DNA of 64,000 nucleotides from Haberlea rhodopensis (GCA_907163345.1 CAJQUN010000461.1:124001-188000), one strand, 5' to 3'. Positions 17,421 through 29,616 are shown, numbered from the stretch's first letter. Notes: a model not told the origin generated them from the letters alone. Translations and numbers: made by a program.

Positions 17421-20252
17421 AAAACCACAGTGATTGAGCAAGAGGCTCTGGGACAGGAAGTAAATTGGAAGATGTTCCGAACGCGGTTTTTGAACCGCTA
17501 TTTCTCAGCCGCTGCAAGACAGGCCAAGGAGGATGAGTTTACTAGTTTAAGACAAGGTACCATGCATGTATCTGACTATGCTTTGCATTACTGTTCCTTA
17601 CTACGATATGTGCCACACATTGCTGCAAGCACTCAAGCGAAGATGCGGAATTTCATGAAGGGCTTGAGGCCTGAACTGTATGACAGGGTGATCACTTATG
17701 GCCCTGCTTGTTTTGATGATGCACTCTCACGAGCTGAGCTAGCTGAACTGGGAGTCGGTGCATATCCTGATGCTGTGCCACCTCCGGCACCCCCTCAGAG
17801 GTCCACTTCTGACAATTTGAAGCCCAGAGGTGATCAGTTTAAGCCTAGGGGGAACACTTCGGCATCGAGATTCAGTGGCAAGAGGCCCGAGAATCGATGG
17901 AAAGGGAAAGGTAGGAATGATGCTCCATCTGGGAGAGGACAGTCTCAGGGAGACAGATCTGGAAGAGTTCAGTGCACTCTTTGTGGGCAACCACATTTGG
18001 CAAAGGACTGCGTAGGATGTTATGTCTGTGGCGACAGAGGCCACTTTGCTCGGCGGTGTCCCAACAGGGGAAGACAGCAGAGCTCTACGGGGAGACCTGC
18101 GGACAGAACGACACAACACCGGCCACCTTTTGTGCCAAGGCAGTATGGAGGTCAGCCCGCGGGGCCACCTCAGGGACAGGTGTATGCTTTGACGAGGGAG
18201 CAGGCTACGGCGGCCCCGGAGGAAGTTATAGCGGATACGTGTCTTTTATTTACGCACCCTGCTCTTATATTGATAGACACAGGTGCGTCACACTCTTTTG
18301 TGTCAACGAGTTTTGTTGAAAGGCACCACATATGCACTTCTCCGTCCCCCATGCCTCTTATGGTCTCGACCCCCGCTGGAAGAAGTTTGACTACGGATCA
18401 GATTGTTTATGATGGCCTCATTTATTTTGAGGATAATGAGTTAAGATCAGATTTGATTGTGTTGGGAATGACAGACTTCGATTGCATTGTGGGCATCGAT
18501 GTTCTGAACAAGTATCAGGCAGTGGTAAACTGCATGCAAAGGACTGTCCGATTTAGATCTGTATTGGGAGTCCAGTGGACATTCTATGGAGATGGTTCCC
18601 GTCCGAAGATTCCGTTAATATCTGGTGTCAAGATGACACAGTTATTGGAACGAGGTCATGAAGGATATCTTATCTACGCTGTTGACATGGCGGATAAGAG
18701 GAAGGAGTTAAAGGTTGAGGATGTGCCCGTAGTGGCGGAGTTTCCTGATGTCTTCCCGGAGGAGATTCCCGGATTCCCACCGACGAGAGAGGTCGAGTTT
18801 GGGATTGAGTTGCTACCAGGGACGTCTGCAATTTCTCGTGCCCCGTATAGGATGGCACCAGCAGAGTTAAGGGAGTTAAAGATACAGTTGCAGGAACTCC
18901 TTGATAAGGGCTACATACGCCCTAGCGTATCGCCATGGGGTGCGCCTGTCTTATTTGTTAAGAAGAAAGATGGATCGATGCGTCTATGCATTGACTACAG
19001 GCAGTTGAACAAAGCTACAGTAAAGAACAAGTATCCACTTCCGAGGATCGATGACTTGTTCGATCAGTTGCAAGGTACGAGGCTCTATAGTAAGATCGAT
19101 CTGAGGTCGGGGTACCATCAGATTCGAGTAAGAGAAGATGATGTTCAGAAGACGGCTTTCAGGACTAGATATGGGCACTATGAATTCCTGGTCATGCCTT
19201 TTGGGGTGACGAATGCCCCAGCTGTCTTCATGAGTTTGATGAACAGGGTGTTCCAGCCGTATTTGGATCAGTTCGTCATAGTCTTCATTGACGACATACT
19301 TATCTACTCTCGGACGGAAGAAGAGCACGTAAGACACTTGAGGATAGTGCTTCAGATCCTTAGGGATCATCAGCTGTATGCGAAGCTTAGTAAGTGCGAG
19401 TTCTGGTTGGACAGCGTGGTATTTTTAGGCCATGTCATATCTAGTCACGGGATATCTGTGGATCCAAGGAAGATTGAAGCTGTGATGGAGTGGGCTGCAC
19501 GCACTTCTGTACCTGAGATAAGGAGTTTTCTCGGTTTGGCAGGATATTACCGACGTTTCGTCGAGGGTTTTTCGAAGATTGCCAAACCCCTGACGCAGCT
19601 GACTCAGAAAGGAGTCCCCTTCTTTTGGTCCGAAGCTTGTGAGGAAAGCTTCCAAGAGCTGAAGCGTCGTTTGACTACAGCGCCTGTGCTGGTGATTCCG
19701 TCTGAGGATAAGAGGTTCGCCTTGTATACGGATGCGTCATTACAGGGCTTGGGCTGTGTGTTAATGCAAGATAAGCATGTGGTGGCTTATGCATCGAGGC
19801 AGCTGAAGCCACACGAGGCTAAGTATCCAGTGCATGATTTGGAATTGGCGGCCATCATATTCGCCTTAAAGATCTGGAGGCATTACTTGTATGGCACGTC
19901 TTTCACTATTTATACGGACCATAAGAGCCTGAAGTTCTTATTCACTCAGGCAGAGTTGAATATGAGGCAAAGAAGATGGATGGATTTGCTCAAAGATTAT
20001 GATTGTGAAATTGAGTACCATCCAGGTAAAGCAAACTTGATAGCAGACGCCTTAAGTCGGAAGGTGAAGAGTACTGCAGAGGATGTTATGTGTTTGTCAG
20101 CCTTGATGACGTCTTATTGCCAACTGGGCTATGATTTCGATGTAGACACGTCGCCTGTGCGAGTGTCGACCTTATTGGCGGAGCCAGACATATTTGAGGC
20201 GATCAGGAAGGCCCAGAAGTCGGATAGTGAGGTTCGAGGTGGACATCATTGA
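17421..20252 (+). pseudogene. gag-pol: Element C gag C-terminus, protease, RT and RNase H
   Basis: This is one open frame after the nonsense codon. It holds the rest of capsid, two zinc knuckles (CTLCGQPHLAKDC and CYVCGDRGHFARRC), then protease (IDTGASHSFV) with no frame break, so in this family gag and pol form one polyprotein. RT has DGSMRLCIDYRQLN and FIDDILIYS; RNase H has LYTDASLQGLG and DHKSLKFLF. Near 20236 one base is missing (GTTCGAGG where relatives read GTTCAGAGG), which shifts the frame and stops it at 20252. Confidence 0.92.
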
Positions 20253-21630
20253 TCCTTCAAGGCCAACAACCAAGTTCAGAGTGGCTGAGGATGATTCCTT
20301 GAGACTGGGCAACCGATGGGTAGTCCCAGATGCACCAGGACTGCGTAGAGGAATATTGGAGCGGGCTCACAGTAGTCGTTTCAGTATCCACCCAGGGGGA
20401 AAGAAGATGCACAAAGATCTATGCGATCAATTCTGGTGGAGACGCATGAAGCGAGAAGTAATCATTTTTGTTAAAAGATGTTTGATCTGCCAGCAGGTAA
20501 AGGCAGAGAGACAGAGGCCTGGTGGTGAGCTGAAGAGCTTAGAGGTGCCCGAATGGAAGTGGGAGCATATATCTGTGGACTTTGTGACCCACTTGCCAAG
20601 AACGACCTCAGGGTTTGATGCGATCTGGGTGATCGTGGATAGGCTGACGAAGACGGCTCATTTCATCCCTTACAGTATGTCTTATACATACTTAAAGATG
20701 GCTCAAATGTATATACGGGATGTTGTGAGATTGCATGGTATTCCAGTCTCGATAGTGTCTGACAGAGACCCAAGGTTCACTTCACATTTCTGGGAGGGTC
20801 TCCAGACAGCTCTGGGCACGGAGGTGAGACTGAGTACGGCTTATCACCCTCAGACAGACGGCCAAACAGAGCGTACCATTCAGACGCTCGAGGACATGTT
20901 GAGGGCGTGTGTTTTGGAGTTTGATACTCCGTGGCAGGATTCAGTGCCGCTGGTGGAGTTCTCCTATAATAACAGTTATCAGGCGAGCATTCAAATGGCC
21001 CCTTTTGAAGCTCTGTATGGACGACGATGTAGATCACCACTGTATTGGGAGGACTTGACCAGCAAAGCGGTCGGAGGACCGGATATGATCAGGGATATGG
21101 AAGGTAAGATAAAGTTGATACGCCTGAAGATGAAAGCGGCCCAGGATAGGCAAGCGGCCTATGCCAATAAGCGGCAACGACCGCTAGAATTCCAGTTAGG
21201 AGACAGGGTCTTCTTAAAGATCTCGCCCTTCAGGGGCGTGGTTCGTTTTGGGATGCGGGGAAAGTTATCTCCGAGGTATGTTGGGCCATATGAAGTTTTA
21301 CAGCGTATCGGTACTTTGGCATATCGTTTGGCTCTACCGCCATCCTTGTCTGGCATACACGATGTTTTCCATGTCTCTATGTTGAGGAAGTATGAGCCAG
21401 ACCCGTCCCATGTCTTACAGCCTACTGAAGTTCAGTTAGACTCAGATGTGTCCTACGTAGAACGACCAATCAGAATTCTGGATCGAGAGGATCGCAGGCA
21501 ACGAAGCAAAGTTATACCGATGGCCAAAGTTCAGTGGGATCGTCGGGGTGTCGAGGAGGCTACGTGGGAGACGGAACGGCATATGTGCAGCACTATCCGG
21601 AACTATTCTCTGGTATGTCTTTATGTTTAG
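20236..21630 (+). pseudogene. pol: Element C integrase and chromodomain-like end
   Basis: This is the integrase part in the shifted frame; the frame is open from 20194 but family homology begins near 20236. HHCC residues (AHSSRFSIH, CLICQQ), the catalytic D (SVDFVTHL), second D (SDRDPRF) and E (GQTERT) with 35-residue spacing are all there. The chromodomain-like region (VQWDRRGVEEATWE) follows. A one-base loss near 21585 replaces the usual VQHYPELF ending with an unrelated tail to 21630. The integrase itself looks intact. Confidence 0.9.
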
Positions 21631-21652
21631 TTTCGATACGATGATGCATGTG

Positions 21653-21670
21653 GATTTCGGGGACGAAATC
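21653..21670 (+). other. Pre-PPT hairpin, element C
   Basis: GATTTCG, loop GGGA and CGAAATC form a 7-bp stem. The arm ATTTCGGGG is also fully complementary to CCCCGAAAT at the LTR start, so an alternative stem across the PPT is possible. Confidence 0.6.
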
Positions 21671-21674
21671 TTAT

Positions 21675-21688
21675 AAGTAGGGGAGTAA
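21675..21688 (+). other. Polypurine tract, element C
   Basis: AAGTAGGGGAGTAA directly precedes the 3' LTR at 21689. Confidence 0.85.
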
Positions 21689-22607
21689 TGTAATACCCCC
21701 GAAATGTAATATGATTATGTTCTACGATGATGAATTATGATGTGTTTAAGGGTTATGGTGTATTTAAATTGGGGGCCACGATTTATGTTATGATGATATG
21801 ATGTGGGGAGCATGTTGGGTATTTTAAGGGATGTATTAATTATAAGAAGTTAGAAAATATCGAGTGAGGATATTTTAATACATCGTACTATATACCGGGA
21901 TACAATTAAACACCACATGGCACCCCAACCACACCACCCCACCCCACCCAACTCGGTCACCACCCATCCCCCACTTGTCAACCCACTTGTTTCACACCCA
22001 TGCCTCCCACTTGGTCATGCCCATGCTTCCACTTTGCAGCCAAATCATCTCCTTCTCTCCTCTCTCTTTCTCTCCCAAAATCGTGCTTGTAAGCTGCTGG
22101 GGAAGGGAAGAAAAGCTTGGTAAGAAGGTGTTCAAAACCTTGCAAAGAGAGGAGCAAAAGAGAGGGGTAAGTGGGTACCCTGTTTTTCTGGGTTTATGTT
22201 TGGGCTTGGGTTTGGTGGGTTGATTTTAAAGCATGTTAAGTATAGGTTTGGGTGAAACCTTGATATGAATGCTTACATGGTAGTTTTATGTAGCTACTAG
22301 CATGTTTGTTTGAGCATTTACATGTCTTATGTGATAGATTTCTAGTTATGAAACTATATGCTCGAAAATCTGGGCAAAAAGATACATGCTCTGTTTCTGT
22401 AAAAGTTGGTTAAGGATGAAGTTGATGATGATGTTGTGATGCATGTTAGCTTAGGTTTTGTTAAACCTTCGATTTAAGAGCTTACATGGATATTTTATGA
22501 AGTTCTTCACATGTTTGTTTCAGCATGAAAGATGTGTTATGAGGTAGAAAAGATGGTATGAAATGAGGTGCTCAAAAATCTGGGGAAAAATCCCGATTTT
22601 CAGAGCT

Positions 22608-22826
22608 CTCGATCGATCGAGATTTGGTCCGATCGATCGAGCGAGACAGAAGGTCTAAACATGTTTTCAAAATTTTGGTGCCGATCGATCGAAGGATTTC
22701 TCGATCGATCGGTGAAGCTCCTCGATCGATCGGTAAAATGTTCGATCGATCGAGCGAGGCAGGAAGCCAAGACACTGTTAGTGCACAGTGTCTCGATCGA
22801 TCGAGACCTAGGGCCGATCGATCGAG
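22608..22826. repeat. Array of eight CGATCGATCG palindromes (C 3' LTR)
   Basis: This is the same array as 15729-15948. All eight cores are retained while linkers differ by point changes and one base of spacing. Confidence 0.92.
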
Positions 22827-23159
22827 AGAGGCAGTAAGTTGAAAATTATGATGATGTTTTATTTTGTTAAGTTTATGATGTAAGATGGTTTTGAGGCATC
22901 TAATATGGTATTATGTGGTCTTGTAGAACCATCCCAGGTACCGGCACCATCAAGGAGATAAAGTCTGTTGACTCCTCCTCTTTTTGAAAAGGTACGTAAG
23001 AAGCGTACGGGCATCGGACGGTAACACACATCTCTATACTATGACTATGCTTTTATTGCATGAGTATTCACGATGAAATGACGGTGTTTATACGATGTTT
23101 ACACGATGAAGTTCATATGATGTTTATTGCTTATACGATGCTTATATGATGACATTTAT

Positions 23160-23378
23160 GCGATGTATTGTGGTAAGATGCCACGGGGTAAGATGCCCCA
23201 CATGGTAAGAGGCCATGCGATGTATTGTGGTAAGATGCCACGGGGTAAGATGCCCCACATGGTAAGAGGCCATGCGATGTATTGTGGTAAGATGCCACGG
23301 GGTAAGATGCCCCATATGGTAAGAGGCCATACGATGATGTTGTGGTAAGATGCCACGCGGGTAAGATGCCCCATATGC
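23160..23378 (+). repeat. 57-bp tandem repeat (C 3' LTR)
   Basis: This is the same four-unit repeat as in the 5' LTR, with few substitutions. Confidence 0.9.
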
Positions 23379-23797
23379 ATGATTCTAAATCAGGGACAAC
23401 AATAAGAAGTGAATGTATAACCAGCATATTACTTAACCAATGTTTCTTGCATTTACTATGATGTTTATAATGTTAAGTAAGATTATATATGCTCATGATG
23501 TGTTGTCCCTGTAGGTACACTTTGGATGAAGGACTAAGGGTCGGGTTGAGGCAAGTGAGCTACTAGGGACACAGGAATGCATAGGATTCAAGTTATGATT
23601 AGTATCTACTCTAGGAGTAGTGTAAATCTAAATGACATTCTTTTGGAATGTAATGAATTATTTTTGAAGTTTGTATTTTTGGCCTGTAATCCTGTTAGCT
23701 CGTGTAACAACCAAAACCTTAAGATGTTACCTTAATGCATGATTAGTCCTTCTTATGTCTATTAATCACTGTTAAGGTGGGAAGACCCCACAGAGTC

Positions 23798-25754
23798 CCA
23801 TTCTGTTGGTCAAAGGCTTGTGAGCAGAGTTTCCGGGAATTAAAGCGCAGACTGACTACTGCACCAGTTTTGGTGATTCCCAGGGAGAACAAAGGATTTG
23901 TTCTTTATACTGACGCATCGCTACAGGGCCTAGGATGCGTACTGATGCAGGACAGACATGTAGTGGCTTATGCTTCTAGACAGTTGAAGCCACACGAGAC
24001 GAGGTATCCAGTCCATGATCTGGAGTTAGCAGCTATAGTGTTCGCCTTGAAGATATGGCGACACTACTTATATGGTACCTCATTTACCATCTTCACCGAT
24101 CACAAGAGCCTGAAGTTCTTGTTTACACAGGCTGAGCTGAATATGAGGCAGAGGAGATGGATGGACCTGCTGAAGGACTATGACTGTGAAATCGAATACC
24201 ATCCAGGAAAAGCAAACTCGACAGCCGACGCTTTGAGTCGGAAAGTGAGGAGCACGGCAGAGGATGTCATGTATGTATCAGCTATGATGGGCTCCTACTG
24301 TCAGTTGGGGTTTGATTATGATGTGTCTTCTTCTCCGGTACAGGTGTTGACCTTACTAGCTGAGCCGATCATTTATGAACACATTCGGAAGGCTCAGGGG
24401 ACCGACACAGAGGTTCAGAGATGGATGTCAGTTGTTCATTCAGGTCAGCCATCGAGATTCAGAGTGGCTGAGGACGGTTCTCTGAGGCTTACCGACAGAT
24501 GGGTGGTTCCAGATACACCTGAGTTGCGGCATGGTATATTACAGCGAGCTCATTGCAGCAGGATGAGTATCCACCCGGGCGGGAAGAAGATGTATAAGGA
24601 TTTATGCAGTCAGTTCTGGTGGAGGCGAATGAAACAGGATGTTACCTCATTCGTCAAGCGCTGTTTGATTTGTCAGCAGGTGAAGGCTGAGAGGCAGAGG
24701 GTCGGTGGTGAGCTAAGGAGTTTGGAGATACCCGATTGGAAATGGCAGCACGTGTCTTATGGATTTCGTGACCCACTTACCAAGGACTGTTTCGGGTTTT
24801 GATGCCATATGGGTAGTCGTCGACAGATTGACTAAGAGTGCTCATTTCATTCCCTACTGTATGACCTTCACATACCTAAGGATGGCTCATTTCATTCCCT
24901 ACTGTATGACCTTCACATCTCACTTCTGGGAGGGTCTTCAGTCAACCCTGGGCACAGAGTTAAGGTTGAGCACAGCATATCATCCCCAGATGGATGGACA
25001 GACTGAGCGTACGATACAGACGCTCGAAGATATGTTGAGGGCTTATGTACTGGAGTTCGACACTTCTTGGCTGGATTCAGTAGCCTTGGTGGAATTTTCT
25101 TATAATAACAGTTACCAGGCTAGCATACAGATGGCTCCATTTGAAGTCCTATATGGCAGGCGTTGCAGGTCGCCTTTGTGTTGGGATGATGGGGACCGTA
25201 AATCGGTCGGAGGACCAGAGTTGGTCCAGGATATGGAAGAAAAGGTAAAGGTCATCAGGAGAAAGATGAAGGCAGCTCAGGACAGACAGACAGCGTATGC
25301 CAATCAGCGGCGAAGGCCGATGGAGTTTCAGTTGGGCGACAGAGTCTTTCTGAAGATCTCATCTTTCAGAGGTGTGGTACGGTTTGGGATGCGGGGAAGT
25401 TATCCCCAAGATATGTAGGGCCGTATGAGATCTTGCAGCGTGTTGGTACTCTGGCGTACCGTTTGGCTTTACCGCCCTCCCTGTCTGGTATACACGATGT
25501 ATTCCATGTATCTATGCTGAGGAAGTACGAGCCAGATCCTTCGCATGTATTGCAGCCTTCAGAGGTGCAATTTGAGTCCGATATTTCCTATGTGGAGCGG
25601 CCTATCAGGATTTTGGATAGAGCAGACCGCATGCTTCGGAACAAAGTTATTCCTATGATCAAGGTTTAGTGGGATCGTATGGGTGTCGAGGAGGCCACGT
25701 GGTAGACAGAGCGACACATGGTGCAGCATTATCCAGAACTGTTTCTGGTATGCG
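23798..25754 (+). pseudogene. pol: Element A pol fragment: RNase H, integrase, chromodomain-like end
   Basis: This resumes A's frame after element C (PFCWSKACEQSF). RNase H (LYTDASLQGLG) and the HHCC finger are intact. An extra base near 24755 shifts the frame at the first integrase Asp. Next, a 34-bp stretch (24840-24873) is repeated at 24885-24918 and replaces about 25 residues holding the second catalytic Asp (SDRDPRF), so the integrase is dead. A lost G near 25397 shifts the frame again. In-frame TAG codons replace a Gln (near 25667) and a Glu (near 25704). The chromodomain-like end is still recognisable. Confidence 0.9.
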
Positions 25755-25788
25755 TTTTATGTTTTATATTATTTTGGTAAGTAAATGT

Positions 25789-25806
25789 GATTTTGGGGAT
25801 GAAATC
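25789..25806 (+). other. Pre-PPT hairpin, element A
   Basis: GATTTTG, loop GGGA and TGAAATC pair over seven positions using two G-U wobbles. Confidence 0.5.
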
Positions 25807-25810
25807 TTAT

Positions 25811-25824
25811 AAGTAGGGGAGTAT
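25811..25824 (+). other. Polypurine tract, element A
   Basis: AAGTAGGGGAGTAT, identical to that of B, precedes the 3' LTR. Confidence 0.85.
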
Positions 25825-26046
25825 TGTGATATCCCCGAAAGGATTATGTGTTTACATGCTATCAAAGTGTTGATAATTATGTATTGAGGTGATTTAATTT
25901 GGGGTTTATGGGTTATACTTTATGTGGTAAAAGCATGTAATTAAGTTGGGGAATTAATTTATGTGGTTGGTGTTATATTTATTTTGATGATATGGTTTAG
26001 GAGGCATGTTAGGTGTTTTTGATGATGTATTGATGTGGTAAAATTA

Positions 26047-26070
26047 TAAAATATCAAGGAGGGATATTTT
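26047..26070 (+). promoter_or_regulatory. TATA-proximal inverted repeat, A LTR
   Basis: AAAATATC (26048-26055) and GATATTTT (26063-26070) pair perfectly; a TATA-like TTTTTATACATC follows. Confidence 0.55.
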
Positions 26071-27086
26071 TATACATCGTACGAAATACCGGGACACAAT
26101 TAAACACCACAAGGCCACCCTACAAGCAACCACCCCCACCCCCCAAGTGGCTGAATCACGTCCATACCCCCCTGTTTTCAGGGATGCAGAGTGATCAACC
26201 ATGCCTCTTCCATCACTTCTTTCCCACTCTCTTCTCTCGGTTTCCTCTCCATTCTTTCCAGAAACATATCGTCCAACATATGAACTGATTATAGGAGAAG
26301 ATATTTGGTGTTTTGTTGATCGGAATTTAACAAAAATCGAAGAGCAAAAGTGGTGAGGAATCATATGTTATTCCCAGATTTCGGTTTTTAAGCATATGTT
26401 TTCTTTATAGCAGATTTGGCATGCTAGTTTAAGGTTCGACGAACTCTTGTTATGAGTGCTTACATGTGATGTTTATGAAGCCCCTAGCATGTTTTGTTAA
26501 GTAACTTACATGCTTTATATGTTAGATTTCGAGTTGTGAAAAGTGGTCCTCGAAAATCTGGACAGGGAAACTGCCCTGTTTTTGTTTGAGTAGGAGTTTA
26601 ATCATGAGGATTTGTAGCATGCTAGCTCAGGTTTTGGTTGAAACTTTGATGTGAATACGTGCATGGTAGTTTTTGAAGATGCCAGTATATTTCCTTGAGC
26701 ATGTTTCATGTGTTATGTGAAGGATTTAATCATGTGAAATGAAGTGTTCGAAAATTCTGGGCGATGATTATATGCCCTGTTTTTCACGGAAAATTGGACG
26801 AGTATTGAATTTGTGGGCTCATTATGAAGCATGCTAGCTTAGGTTTTGATTAAACCTTTGACGTGAACACATACATGGTAGTTTTGTGAAGTTACTAGCA
26901 TGTTTCCTTGAGCATGAGTTACGGGTTATGTGGTAGTTTTGTTGTTGTGAAGATGCGTGCTCGAAACATCTGGCCAAGGTTCATATGCCCTGTTTTTCTG
27001 GAATTTCTGGTTGAGTGCTGAAATTGAGGGGTTATTACGATGAAAAGAGGTGCTCGAACATTTCTGGAATGAAAATCAGTAGTGTT

Positions 27087-27103
27087 CCATTTTCGAAAAA
27101 TGG
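27087..27103 (+). other. Hairpin replacing the palindrome array in A LTR
   Basis: CCATTTT, loop CGA and AAAATGG form a perfect 7-bp stem just upstream of the TCTAAT-like/acceptor segment, where B, C, D, G and I have arrays. Confidence 0.45.
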
Positions 27104-27930
27104 CAATTTTATTAAGTTTATGATATTGGATCATTATGAGGTGCCTAATATTGTGTTGTGTGGTTATGTAGAACCATCCCAAGTACCAGCACAGTCGAGG
27201 AGATAAAGTCTGTTGACTCCTCTACATTTTGGAAAGGTACGTAAGCGACGTACGGGCATCCCAACGGTAACATGTATTCGTGTTTATTTATTAAACACAA
27301 GATAAAGTAAAGTATGCATAAGATGGTGCATTATGATATGATACATGTTGACATGCATTGTTTTTGCATAAGAATGCTGGGGAATAAGAGGTGTATTCCA
27401 CGAGTCAAGGTTATCCTAGTGAGGATTTTAATGCTTACACTATAATTCCGCTGAAAATGTGGAGCGAGAGGTAGAGGACCGTTCGCACATGGAGGCGTGA
27501 ATTTCCATAAGAAGCGAGGAAGAATACCGCTTACGTGGAGTTCCATAAGAAGCGAGGAAGAATTCCGCTTACGTGGAAAAGTAAGAAGCATTGCAATACA
27601 CTAATGATAAAATGACTCAAGATTGAAGTAAGGATTTAAGAAGTAAAGATATGTCATGACATTATTTGTGATGTCCCCGAAATGATTAATTGCAATTAAG
27701 GCATTAATTATGTTTATGATGAATTATGTGGATAATTGATTTATATGCTGGAATTAATTATCATGATGAAATGCATAGTCACATGATAGGCGTGACCTGG
27801 GGGTTACGTTTCAGGGTGCATGTTATGCATGATGGGAAATGATGTGTTAACATGATTTAATTGTATTGGTTGTTAATTATGTGGTAATATGGATTTAGTG
27901 GAGGTTGGGTGCATATTTGTAAAATGTTTT

Positions 27931-27955
27931 TAAAATACCATGTTGGGGTATTTTA
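27931..27955 (+). promoter_or_regulatory. TATA-proximal inverted repeat, D LTR (covarying)
   Basis: TAAAATACC (27931-27939) and GGTATTTTA (27947-27955) pair perfectly. Relative to A, B and C one base changed in each arm (T to C and A to G), which keeps the pair. Confidence 0.6.
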
Positions 27956-28405
27956 TACATCATGTTAATTATTGGGTATAATTTAATTAACCCATTTACC
28001 CCCCACTCTCACCTCACTTTACCAATTACTCTCTTAAATCCCCAAAATCCCTTCCCAACCCAAAACCCTTCCCATTTTCGATTTTGGGCACAAAGTGGAA
28101 GAGGAATCTTTGCAAAAGCTTGATTTGTGGAATTTGTTGGGTGATTTGGAGTCCCCAAGAGGTATGGTTGCCTCCTTGTTGCTTTGTAGTGTTTGGTTTG
28201 GGTTTATAATGGTTTTGAAGGGTTTTGAAATGGGTTTGTTTTGGGTATGTGTTGTATGTTGTTGGGGTATGATTTTTGAAGTGTTTTATGTGGGTTTTAG
28301 TGAGTTATGATGATGTTAGTGTTGTTGGAAAGTTTGGGTTTGAATGGTATGGAATTGAGCTTGGTTGATGCTCAAAAAAAATGATGGAAATCGCGCACAG
28401 CAGGT

Positions 28406-28556
28406 GGCGATCGATCGCCCTGTTTTAGGCGATCGATCGCCGATGGCCAGTAGCCATTTTTCGCAACAGGCGATCGATCGCCTAAAATGAAGCGATCGAT
28501 CGCCGCAAGGCAAAAAAAGTGAGGCGATCGATCGCCTTGTGCAGCGATCGATCGCC
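28406..28556. repeat. Array of six GCGATCGATCGC palindromes (D 5' LTR)
   Basis: Three pairs are spaced 22, 22 and 20 bp. All six cores are perfect. Its 3' LTR partner at 56088-56238 has point damage in two copies. Confidence 0.92.
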
Positions 28557-29195
28557 GCTGTTTAAAATGTGGCAAATGATGTTTTTTGTGGAATTTTTGG
28601 TATTTGGCTATTGTTTAGCTTCTAATATTGATTTGTGTGGTTGTGTACAACCACCCCAGGTGCCAACAACATCGAGGAGATAAAGTTCTCCAACTTCTCC
28701 ACTTTTGGGAATTAAGGTACGTAGTGAGACGTACGAGCATCGGACGGTAAAATGTGTTACGCTTTCGATTATGTATTGTGTATACCGTGGATAGTGAATC
28801 TTTATATGTGGTGATTTATGTGAAAGGATAGTGATATATCGTGATAATGGAATCAACTATTGTGTTTGATTATTGTGGTAGAATTGATGAATGTTCCGGT
28901 AGCCTTTATCTCCGAGCAAAGGAGGTACTTGCCGCTGTCATATGAAGCGATGGTAGTATGATATTTGCCGCTGTCATGTCTAAGCGAGGTAACATGCCTC
29001 TGTCATTGTCGAAGCGAGGGATATCATATGATGCCGCTATATGTCGAAGCGAGGGGGTCCTAAGATTCCGTTGTTGTATTGGGACCGGAACAGTCACAAT
29101 TCTAGTGATTAATGTGGAATATTGTGATTATAACGGGAACATGATATCGATCATTACCTTGTGAGCTAAAGATTTTGTGAATGAGTTTATGAAAG

Positions 29196-29328
29196 AGGAA
29201 CAACAAAGGAAGTGTGCTAATGTGGTGAATCAGGGAGCATATATACATATATATCTCATGCAACTATTTACGTTATTTTGTTTGATTGTGTTGAATAGTG
29301 ATGTGTATGCTCATGATGAGTTGTTCCT
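29196..29328 (+). other. Long-range stem, D LTR (covarying)
   Basis: AGGAACAAC (29196-29204) pairs perfectly with GTTGTTCCT (29320-29328). Other families have GGGAC...GTCC at this place, so both arms changed together. In the 3' LTR the stem is 10 bp (56914-56923 with 57039-57048). Confidence 0.6.
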
Positions 29329-29424
29329 GTAGGTACACCTTTGGATTTGGAGGGCTATGGGCCGGGTTGAGGCAGTGAGCTTCGAGGAGCCTTGTGAATT
29401 AGGATACAGGATTTGGTATAGTCT

Positions 29425-29439
29425 CTGCTATAGGAGTAG
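29425..29439 (+). other. Terminal hairpin, D LTR
   Basis: CTGCT(A) faces (G)AGTAG with one G-U wobble and one mismatch. The 3' LTR version CTGCTC/GAGTAG pairs at all six positions. Confidence 0.45.
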
Positions 29440-29616
29440 TGTAAATCTATAGTGTTAACATTCATTTGGGAATGTAATTAATTAGCTTCGAAGTTTTATT
29501 TTGGCCTGTAATCCTATTAGCTCACGTAAAAACCGGAACCATAAACTGTCTGTGATGCATGTTTAGCCCTAATTATGTCTCGATTACGCTGTTAGGGTAG
29601 AGAGGCCCTACATTAG

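Larger units (their letters stand above)
14813..23792 (+). mobile_element. Element C: near-complete Ty3/gypsy Tekay/Del-like retrotransposon
   Basis: C is 8980 bp with the perfect TSD GAGTC (14808-14812 and 23793-23797) inside A's pol. LTRs of 2102 and 2104 bp start TGTAATACCC and end GACCCCACA, and differ by roughly 20 substitutions and small indels. It holds a variant PBS, a full-length gag-pol with three light lesions, and a PPT. A reversed solo LTR of the same family is at 53084-55094. Confidence 0.95.
21689..23792 (+). repeat. Element C 3' LTR
   Basis: This is 2104 bp, TG...CA, followed by TSD GAGTC. It carries the palindrome array (22608-22826), the 57-bp tandem repeat (23160-23378) and the same stems as the 5' copy. 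Confidence 0.94.
25825..27666 (+). repeat. Element A 3' LTR, left part (cut by D)
   Basis: This starts TGTGATATCC and runs to the D insertion; the remainder is at 57337-57738 (total 2244 bp). It has the TATA-proximal stem (26047-26070), the acceptor-like ATGTAGAACC, the donor-like GTACGTAAG (about 27238) and CCGCT/AGCG repeats, but no palindrome array. A lone hairpin (27087-27103) sits where the array would be. Confidence 0.92.
27667..29612 (+). repeat. Element D 5' LTR
   Basis: This starts TGTGATGTCC, ends GCCCTACA and is 1946 bp. It holds the TATA-proximal stem, six palindromes (28406-28556), the donor-like AGGTACGTA near 28720, CCGCT/AGCG repeats (about 28925-29070) and the long-range and terminal stems. 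The acceptor-like TGTGTAG is mutated to TGTGTAC here but intact in the 3' copy. Confidence 0.93.
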
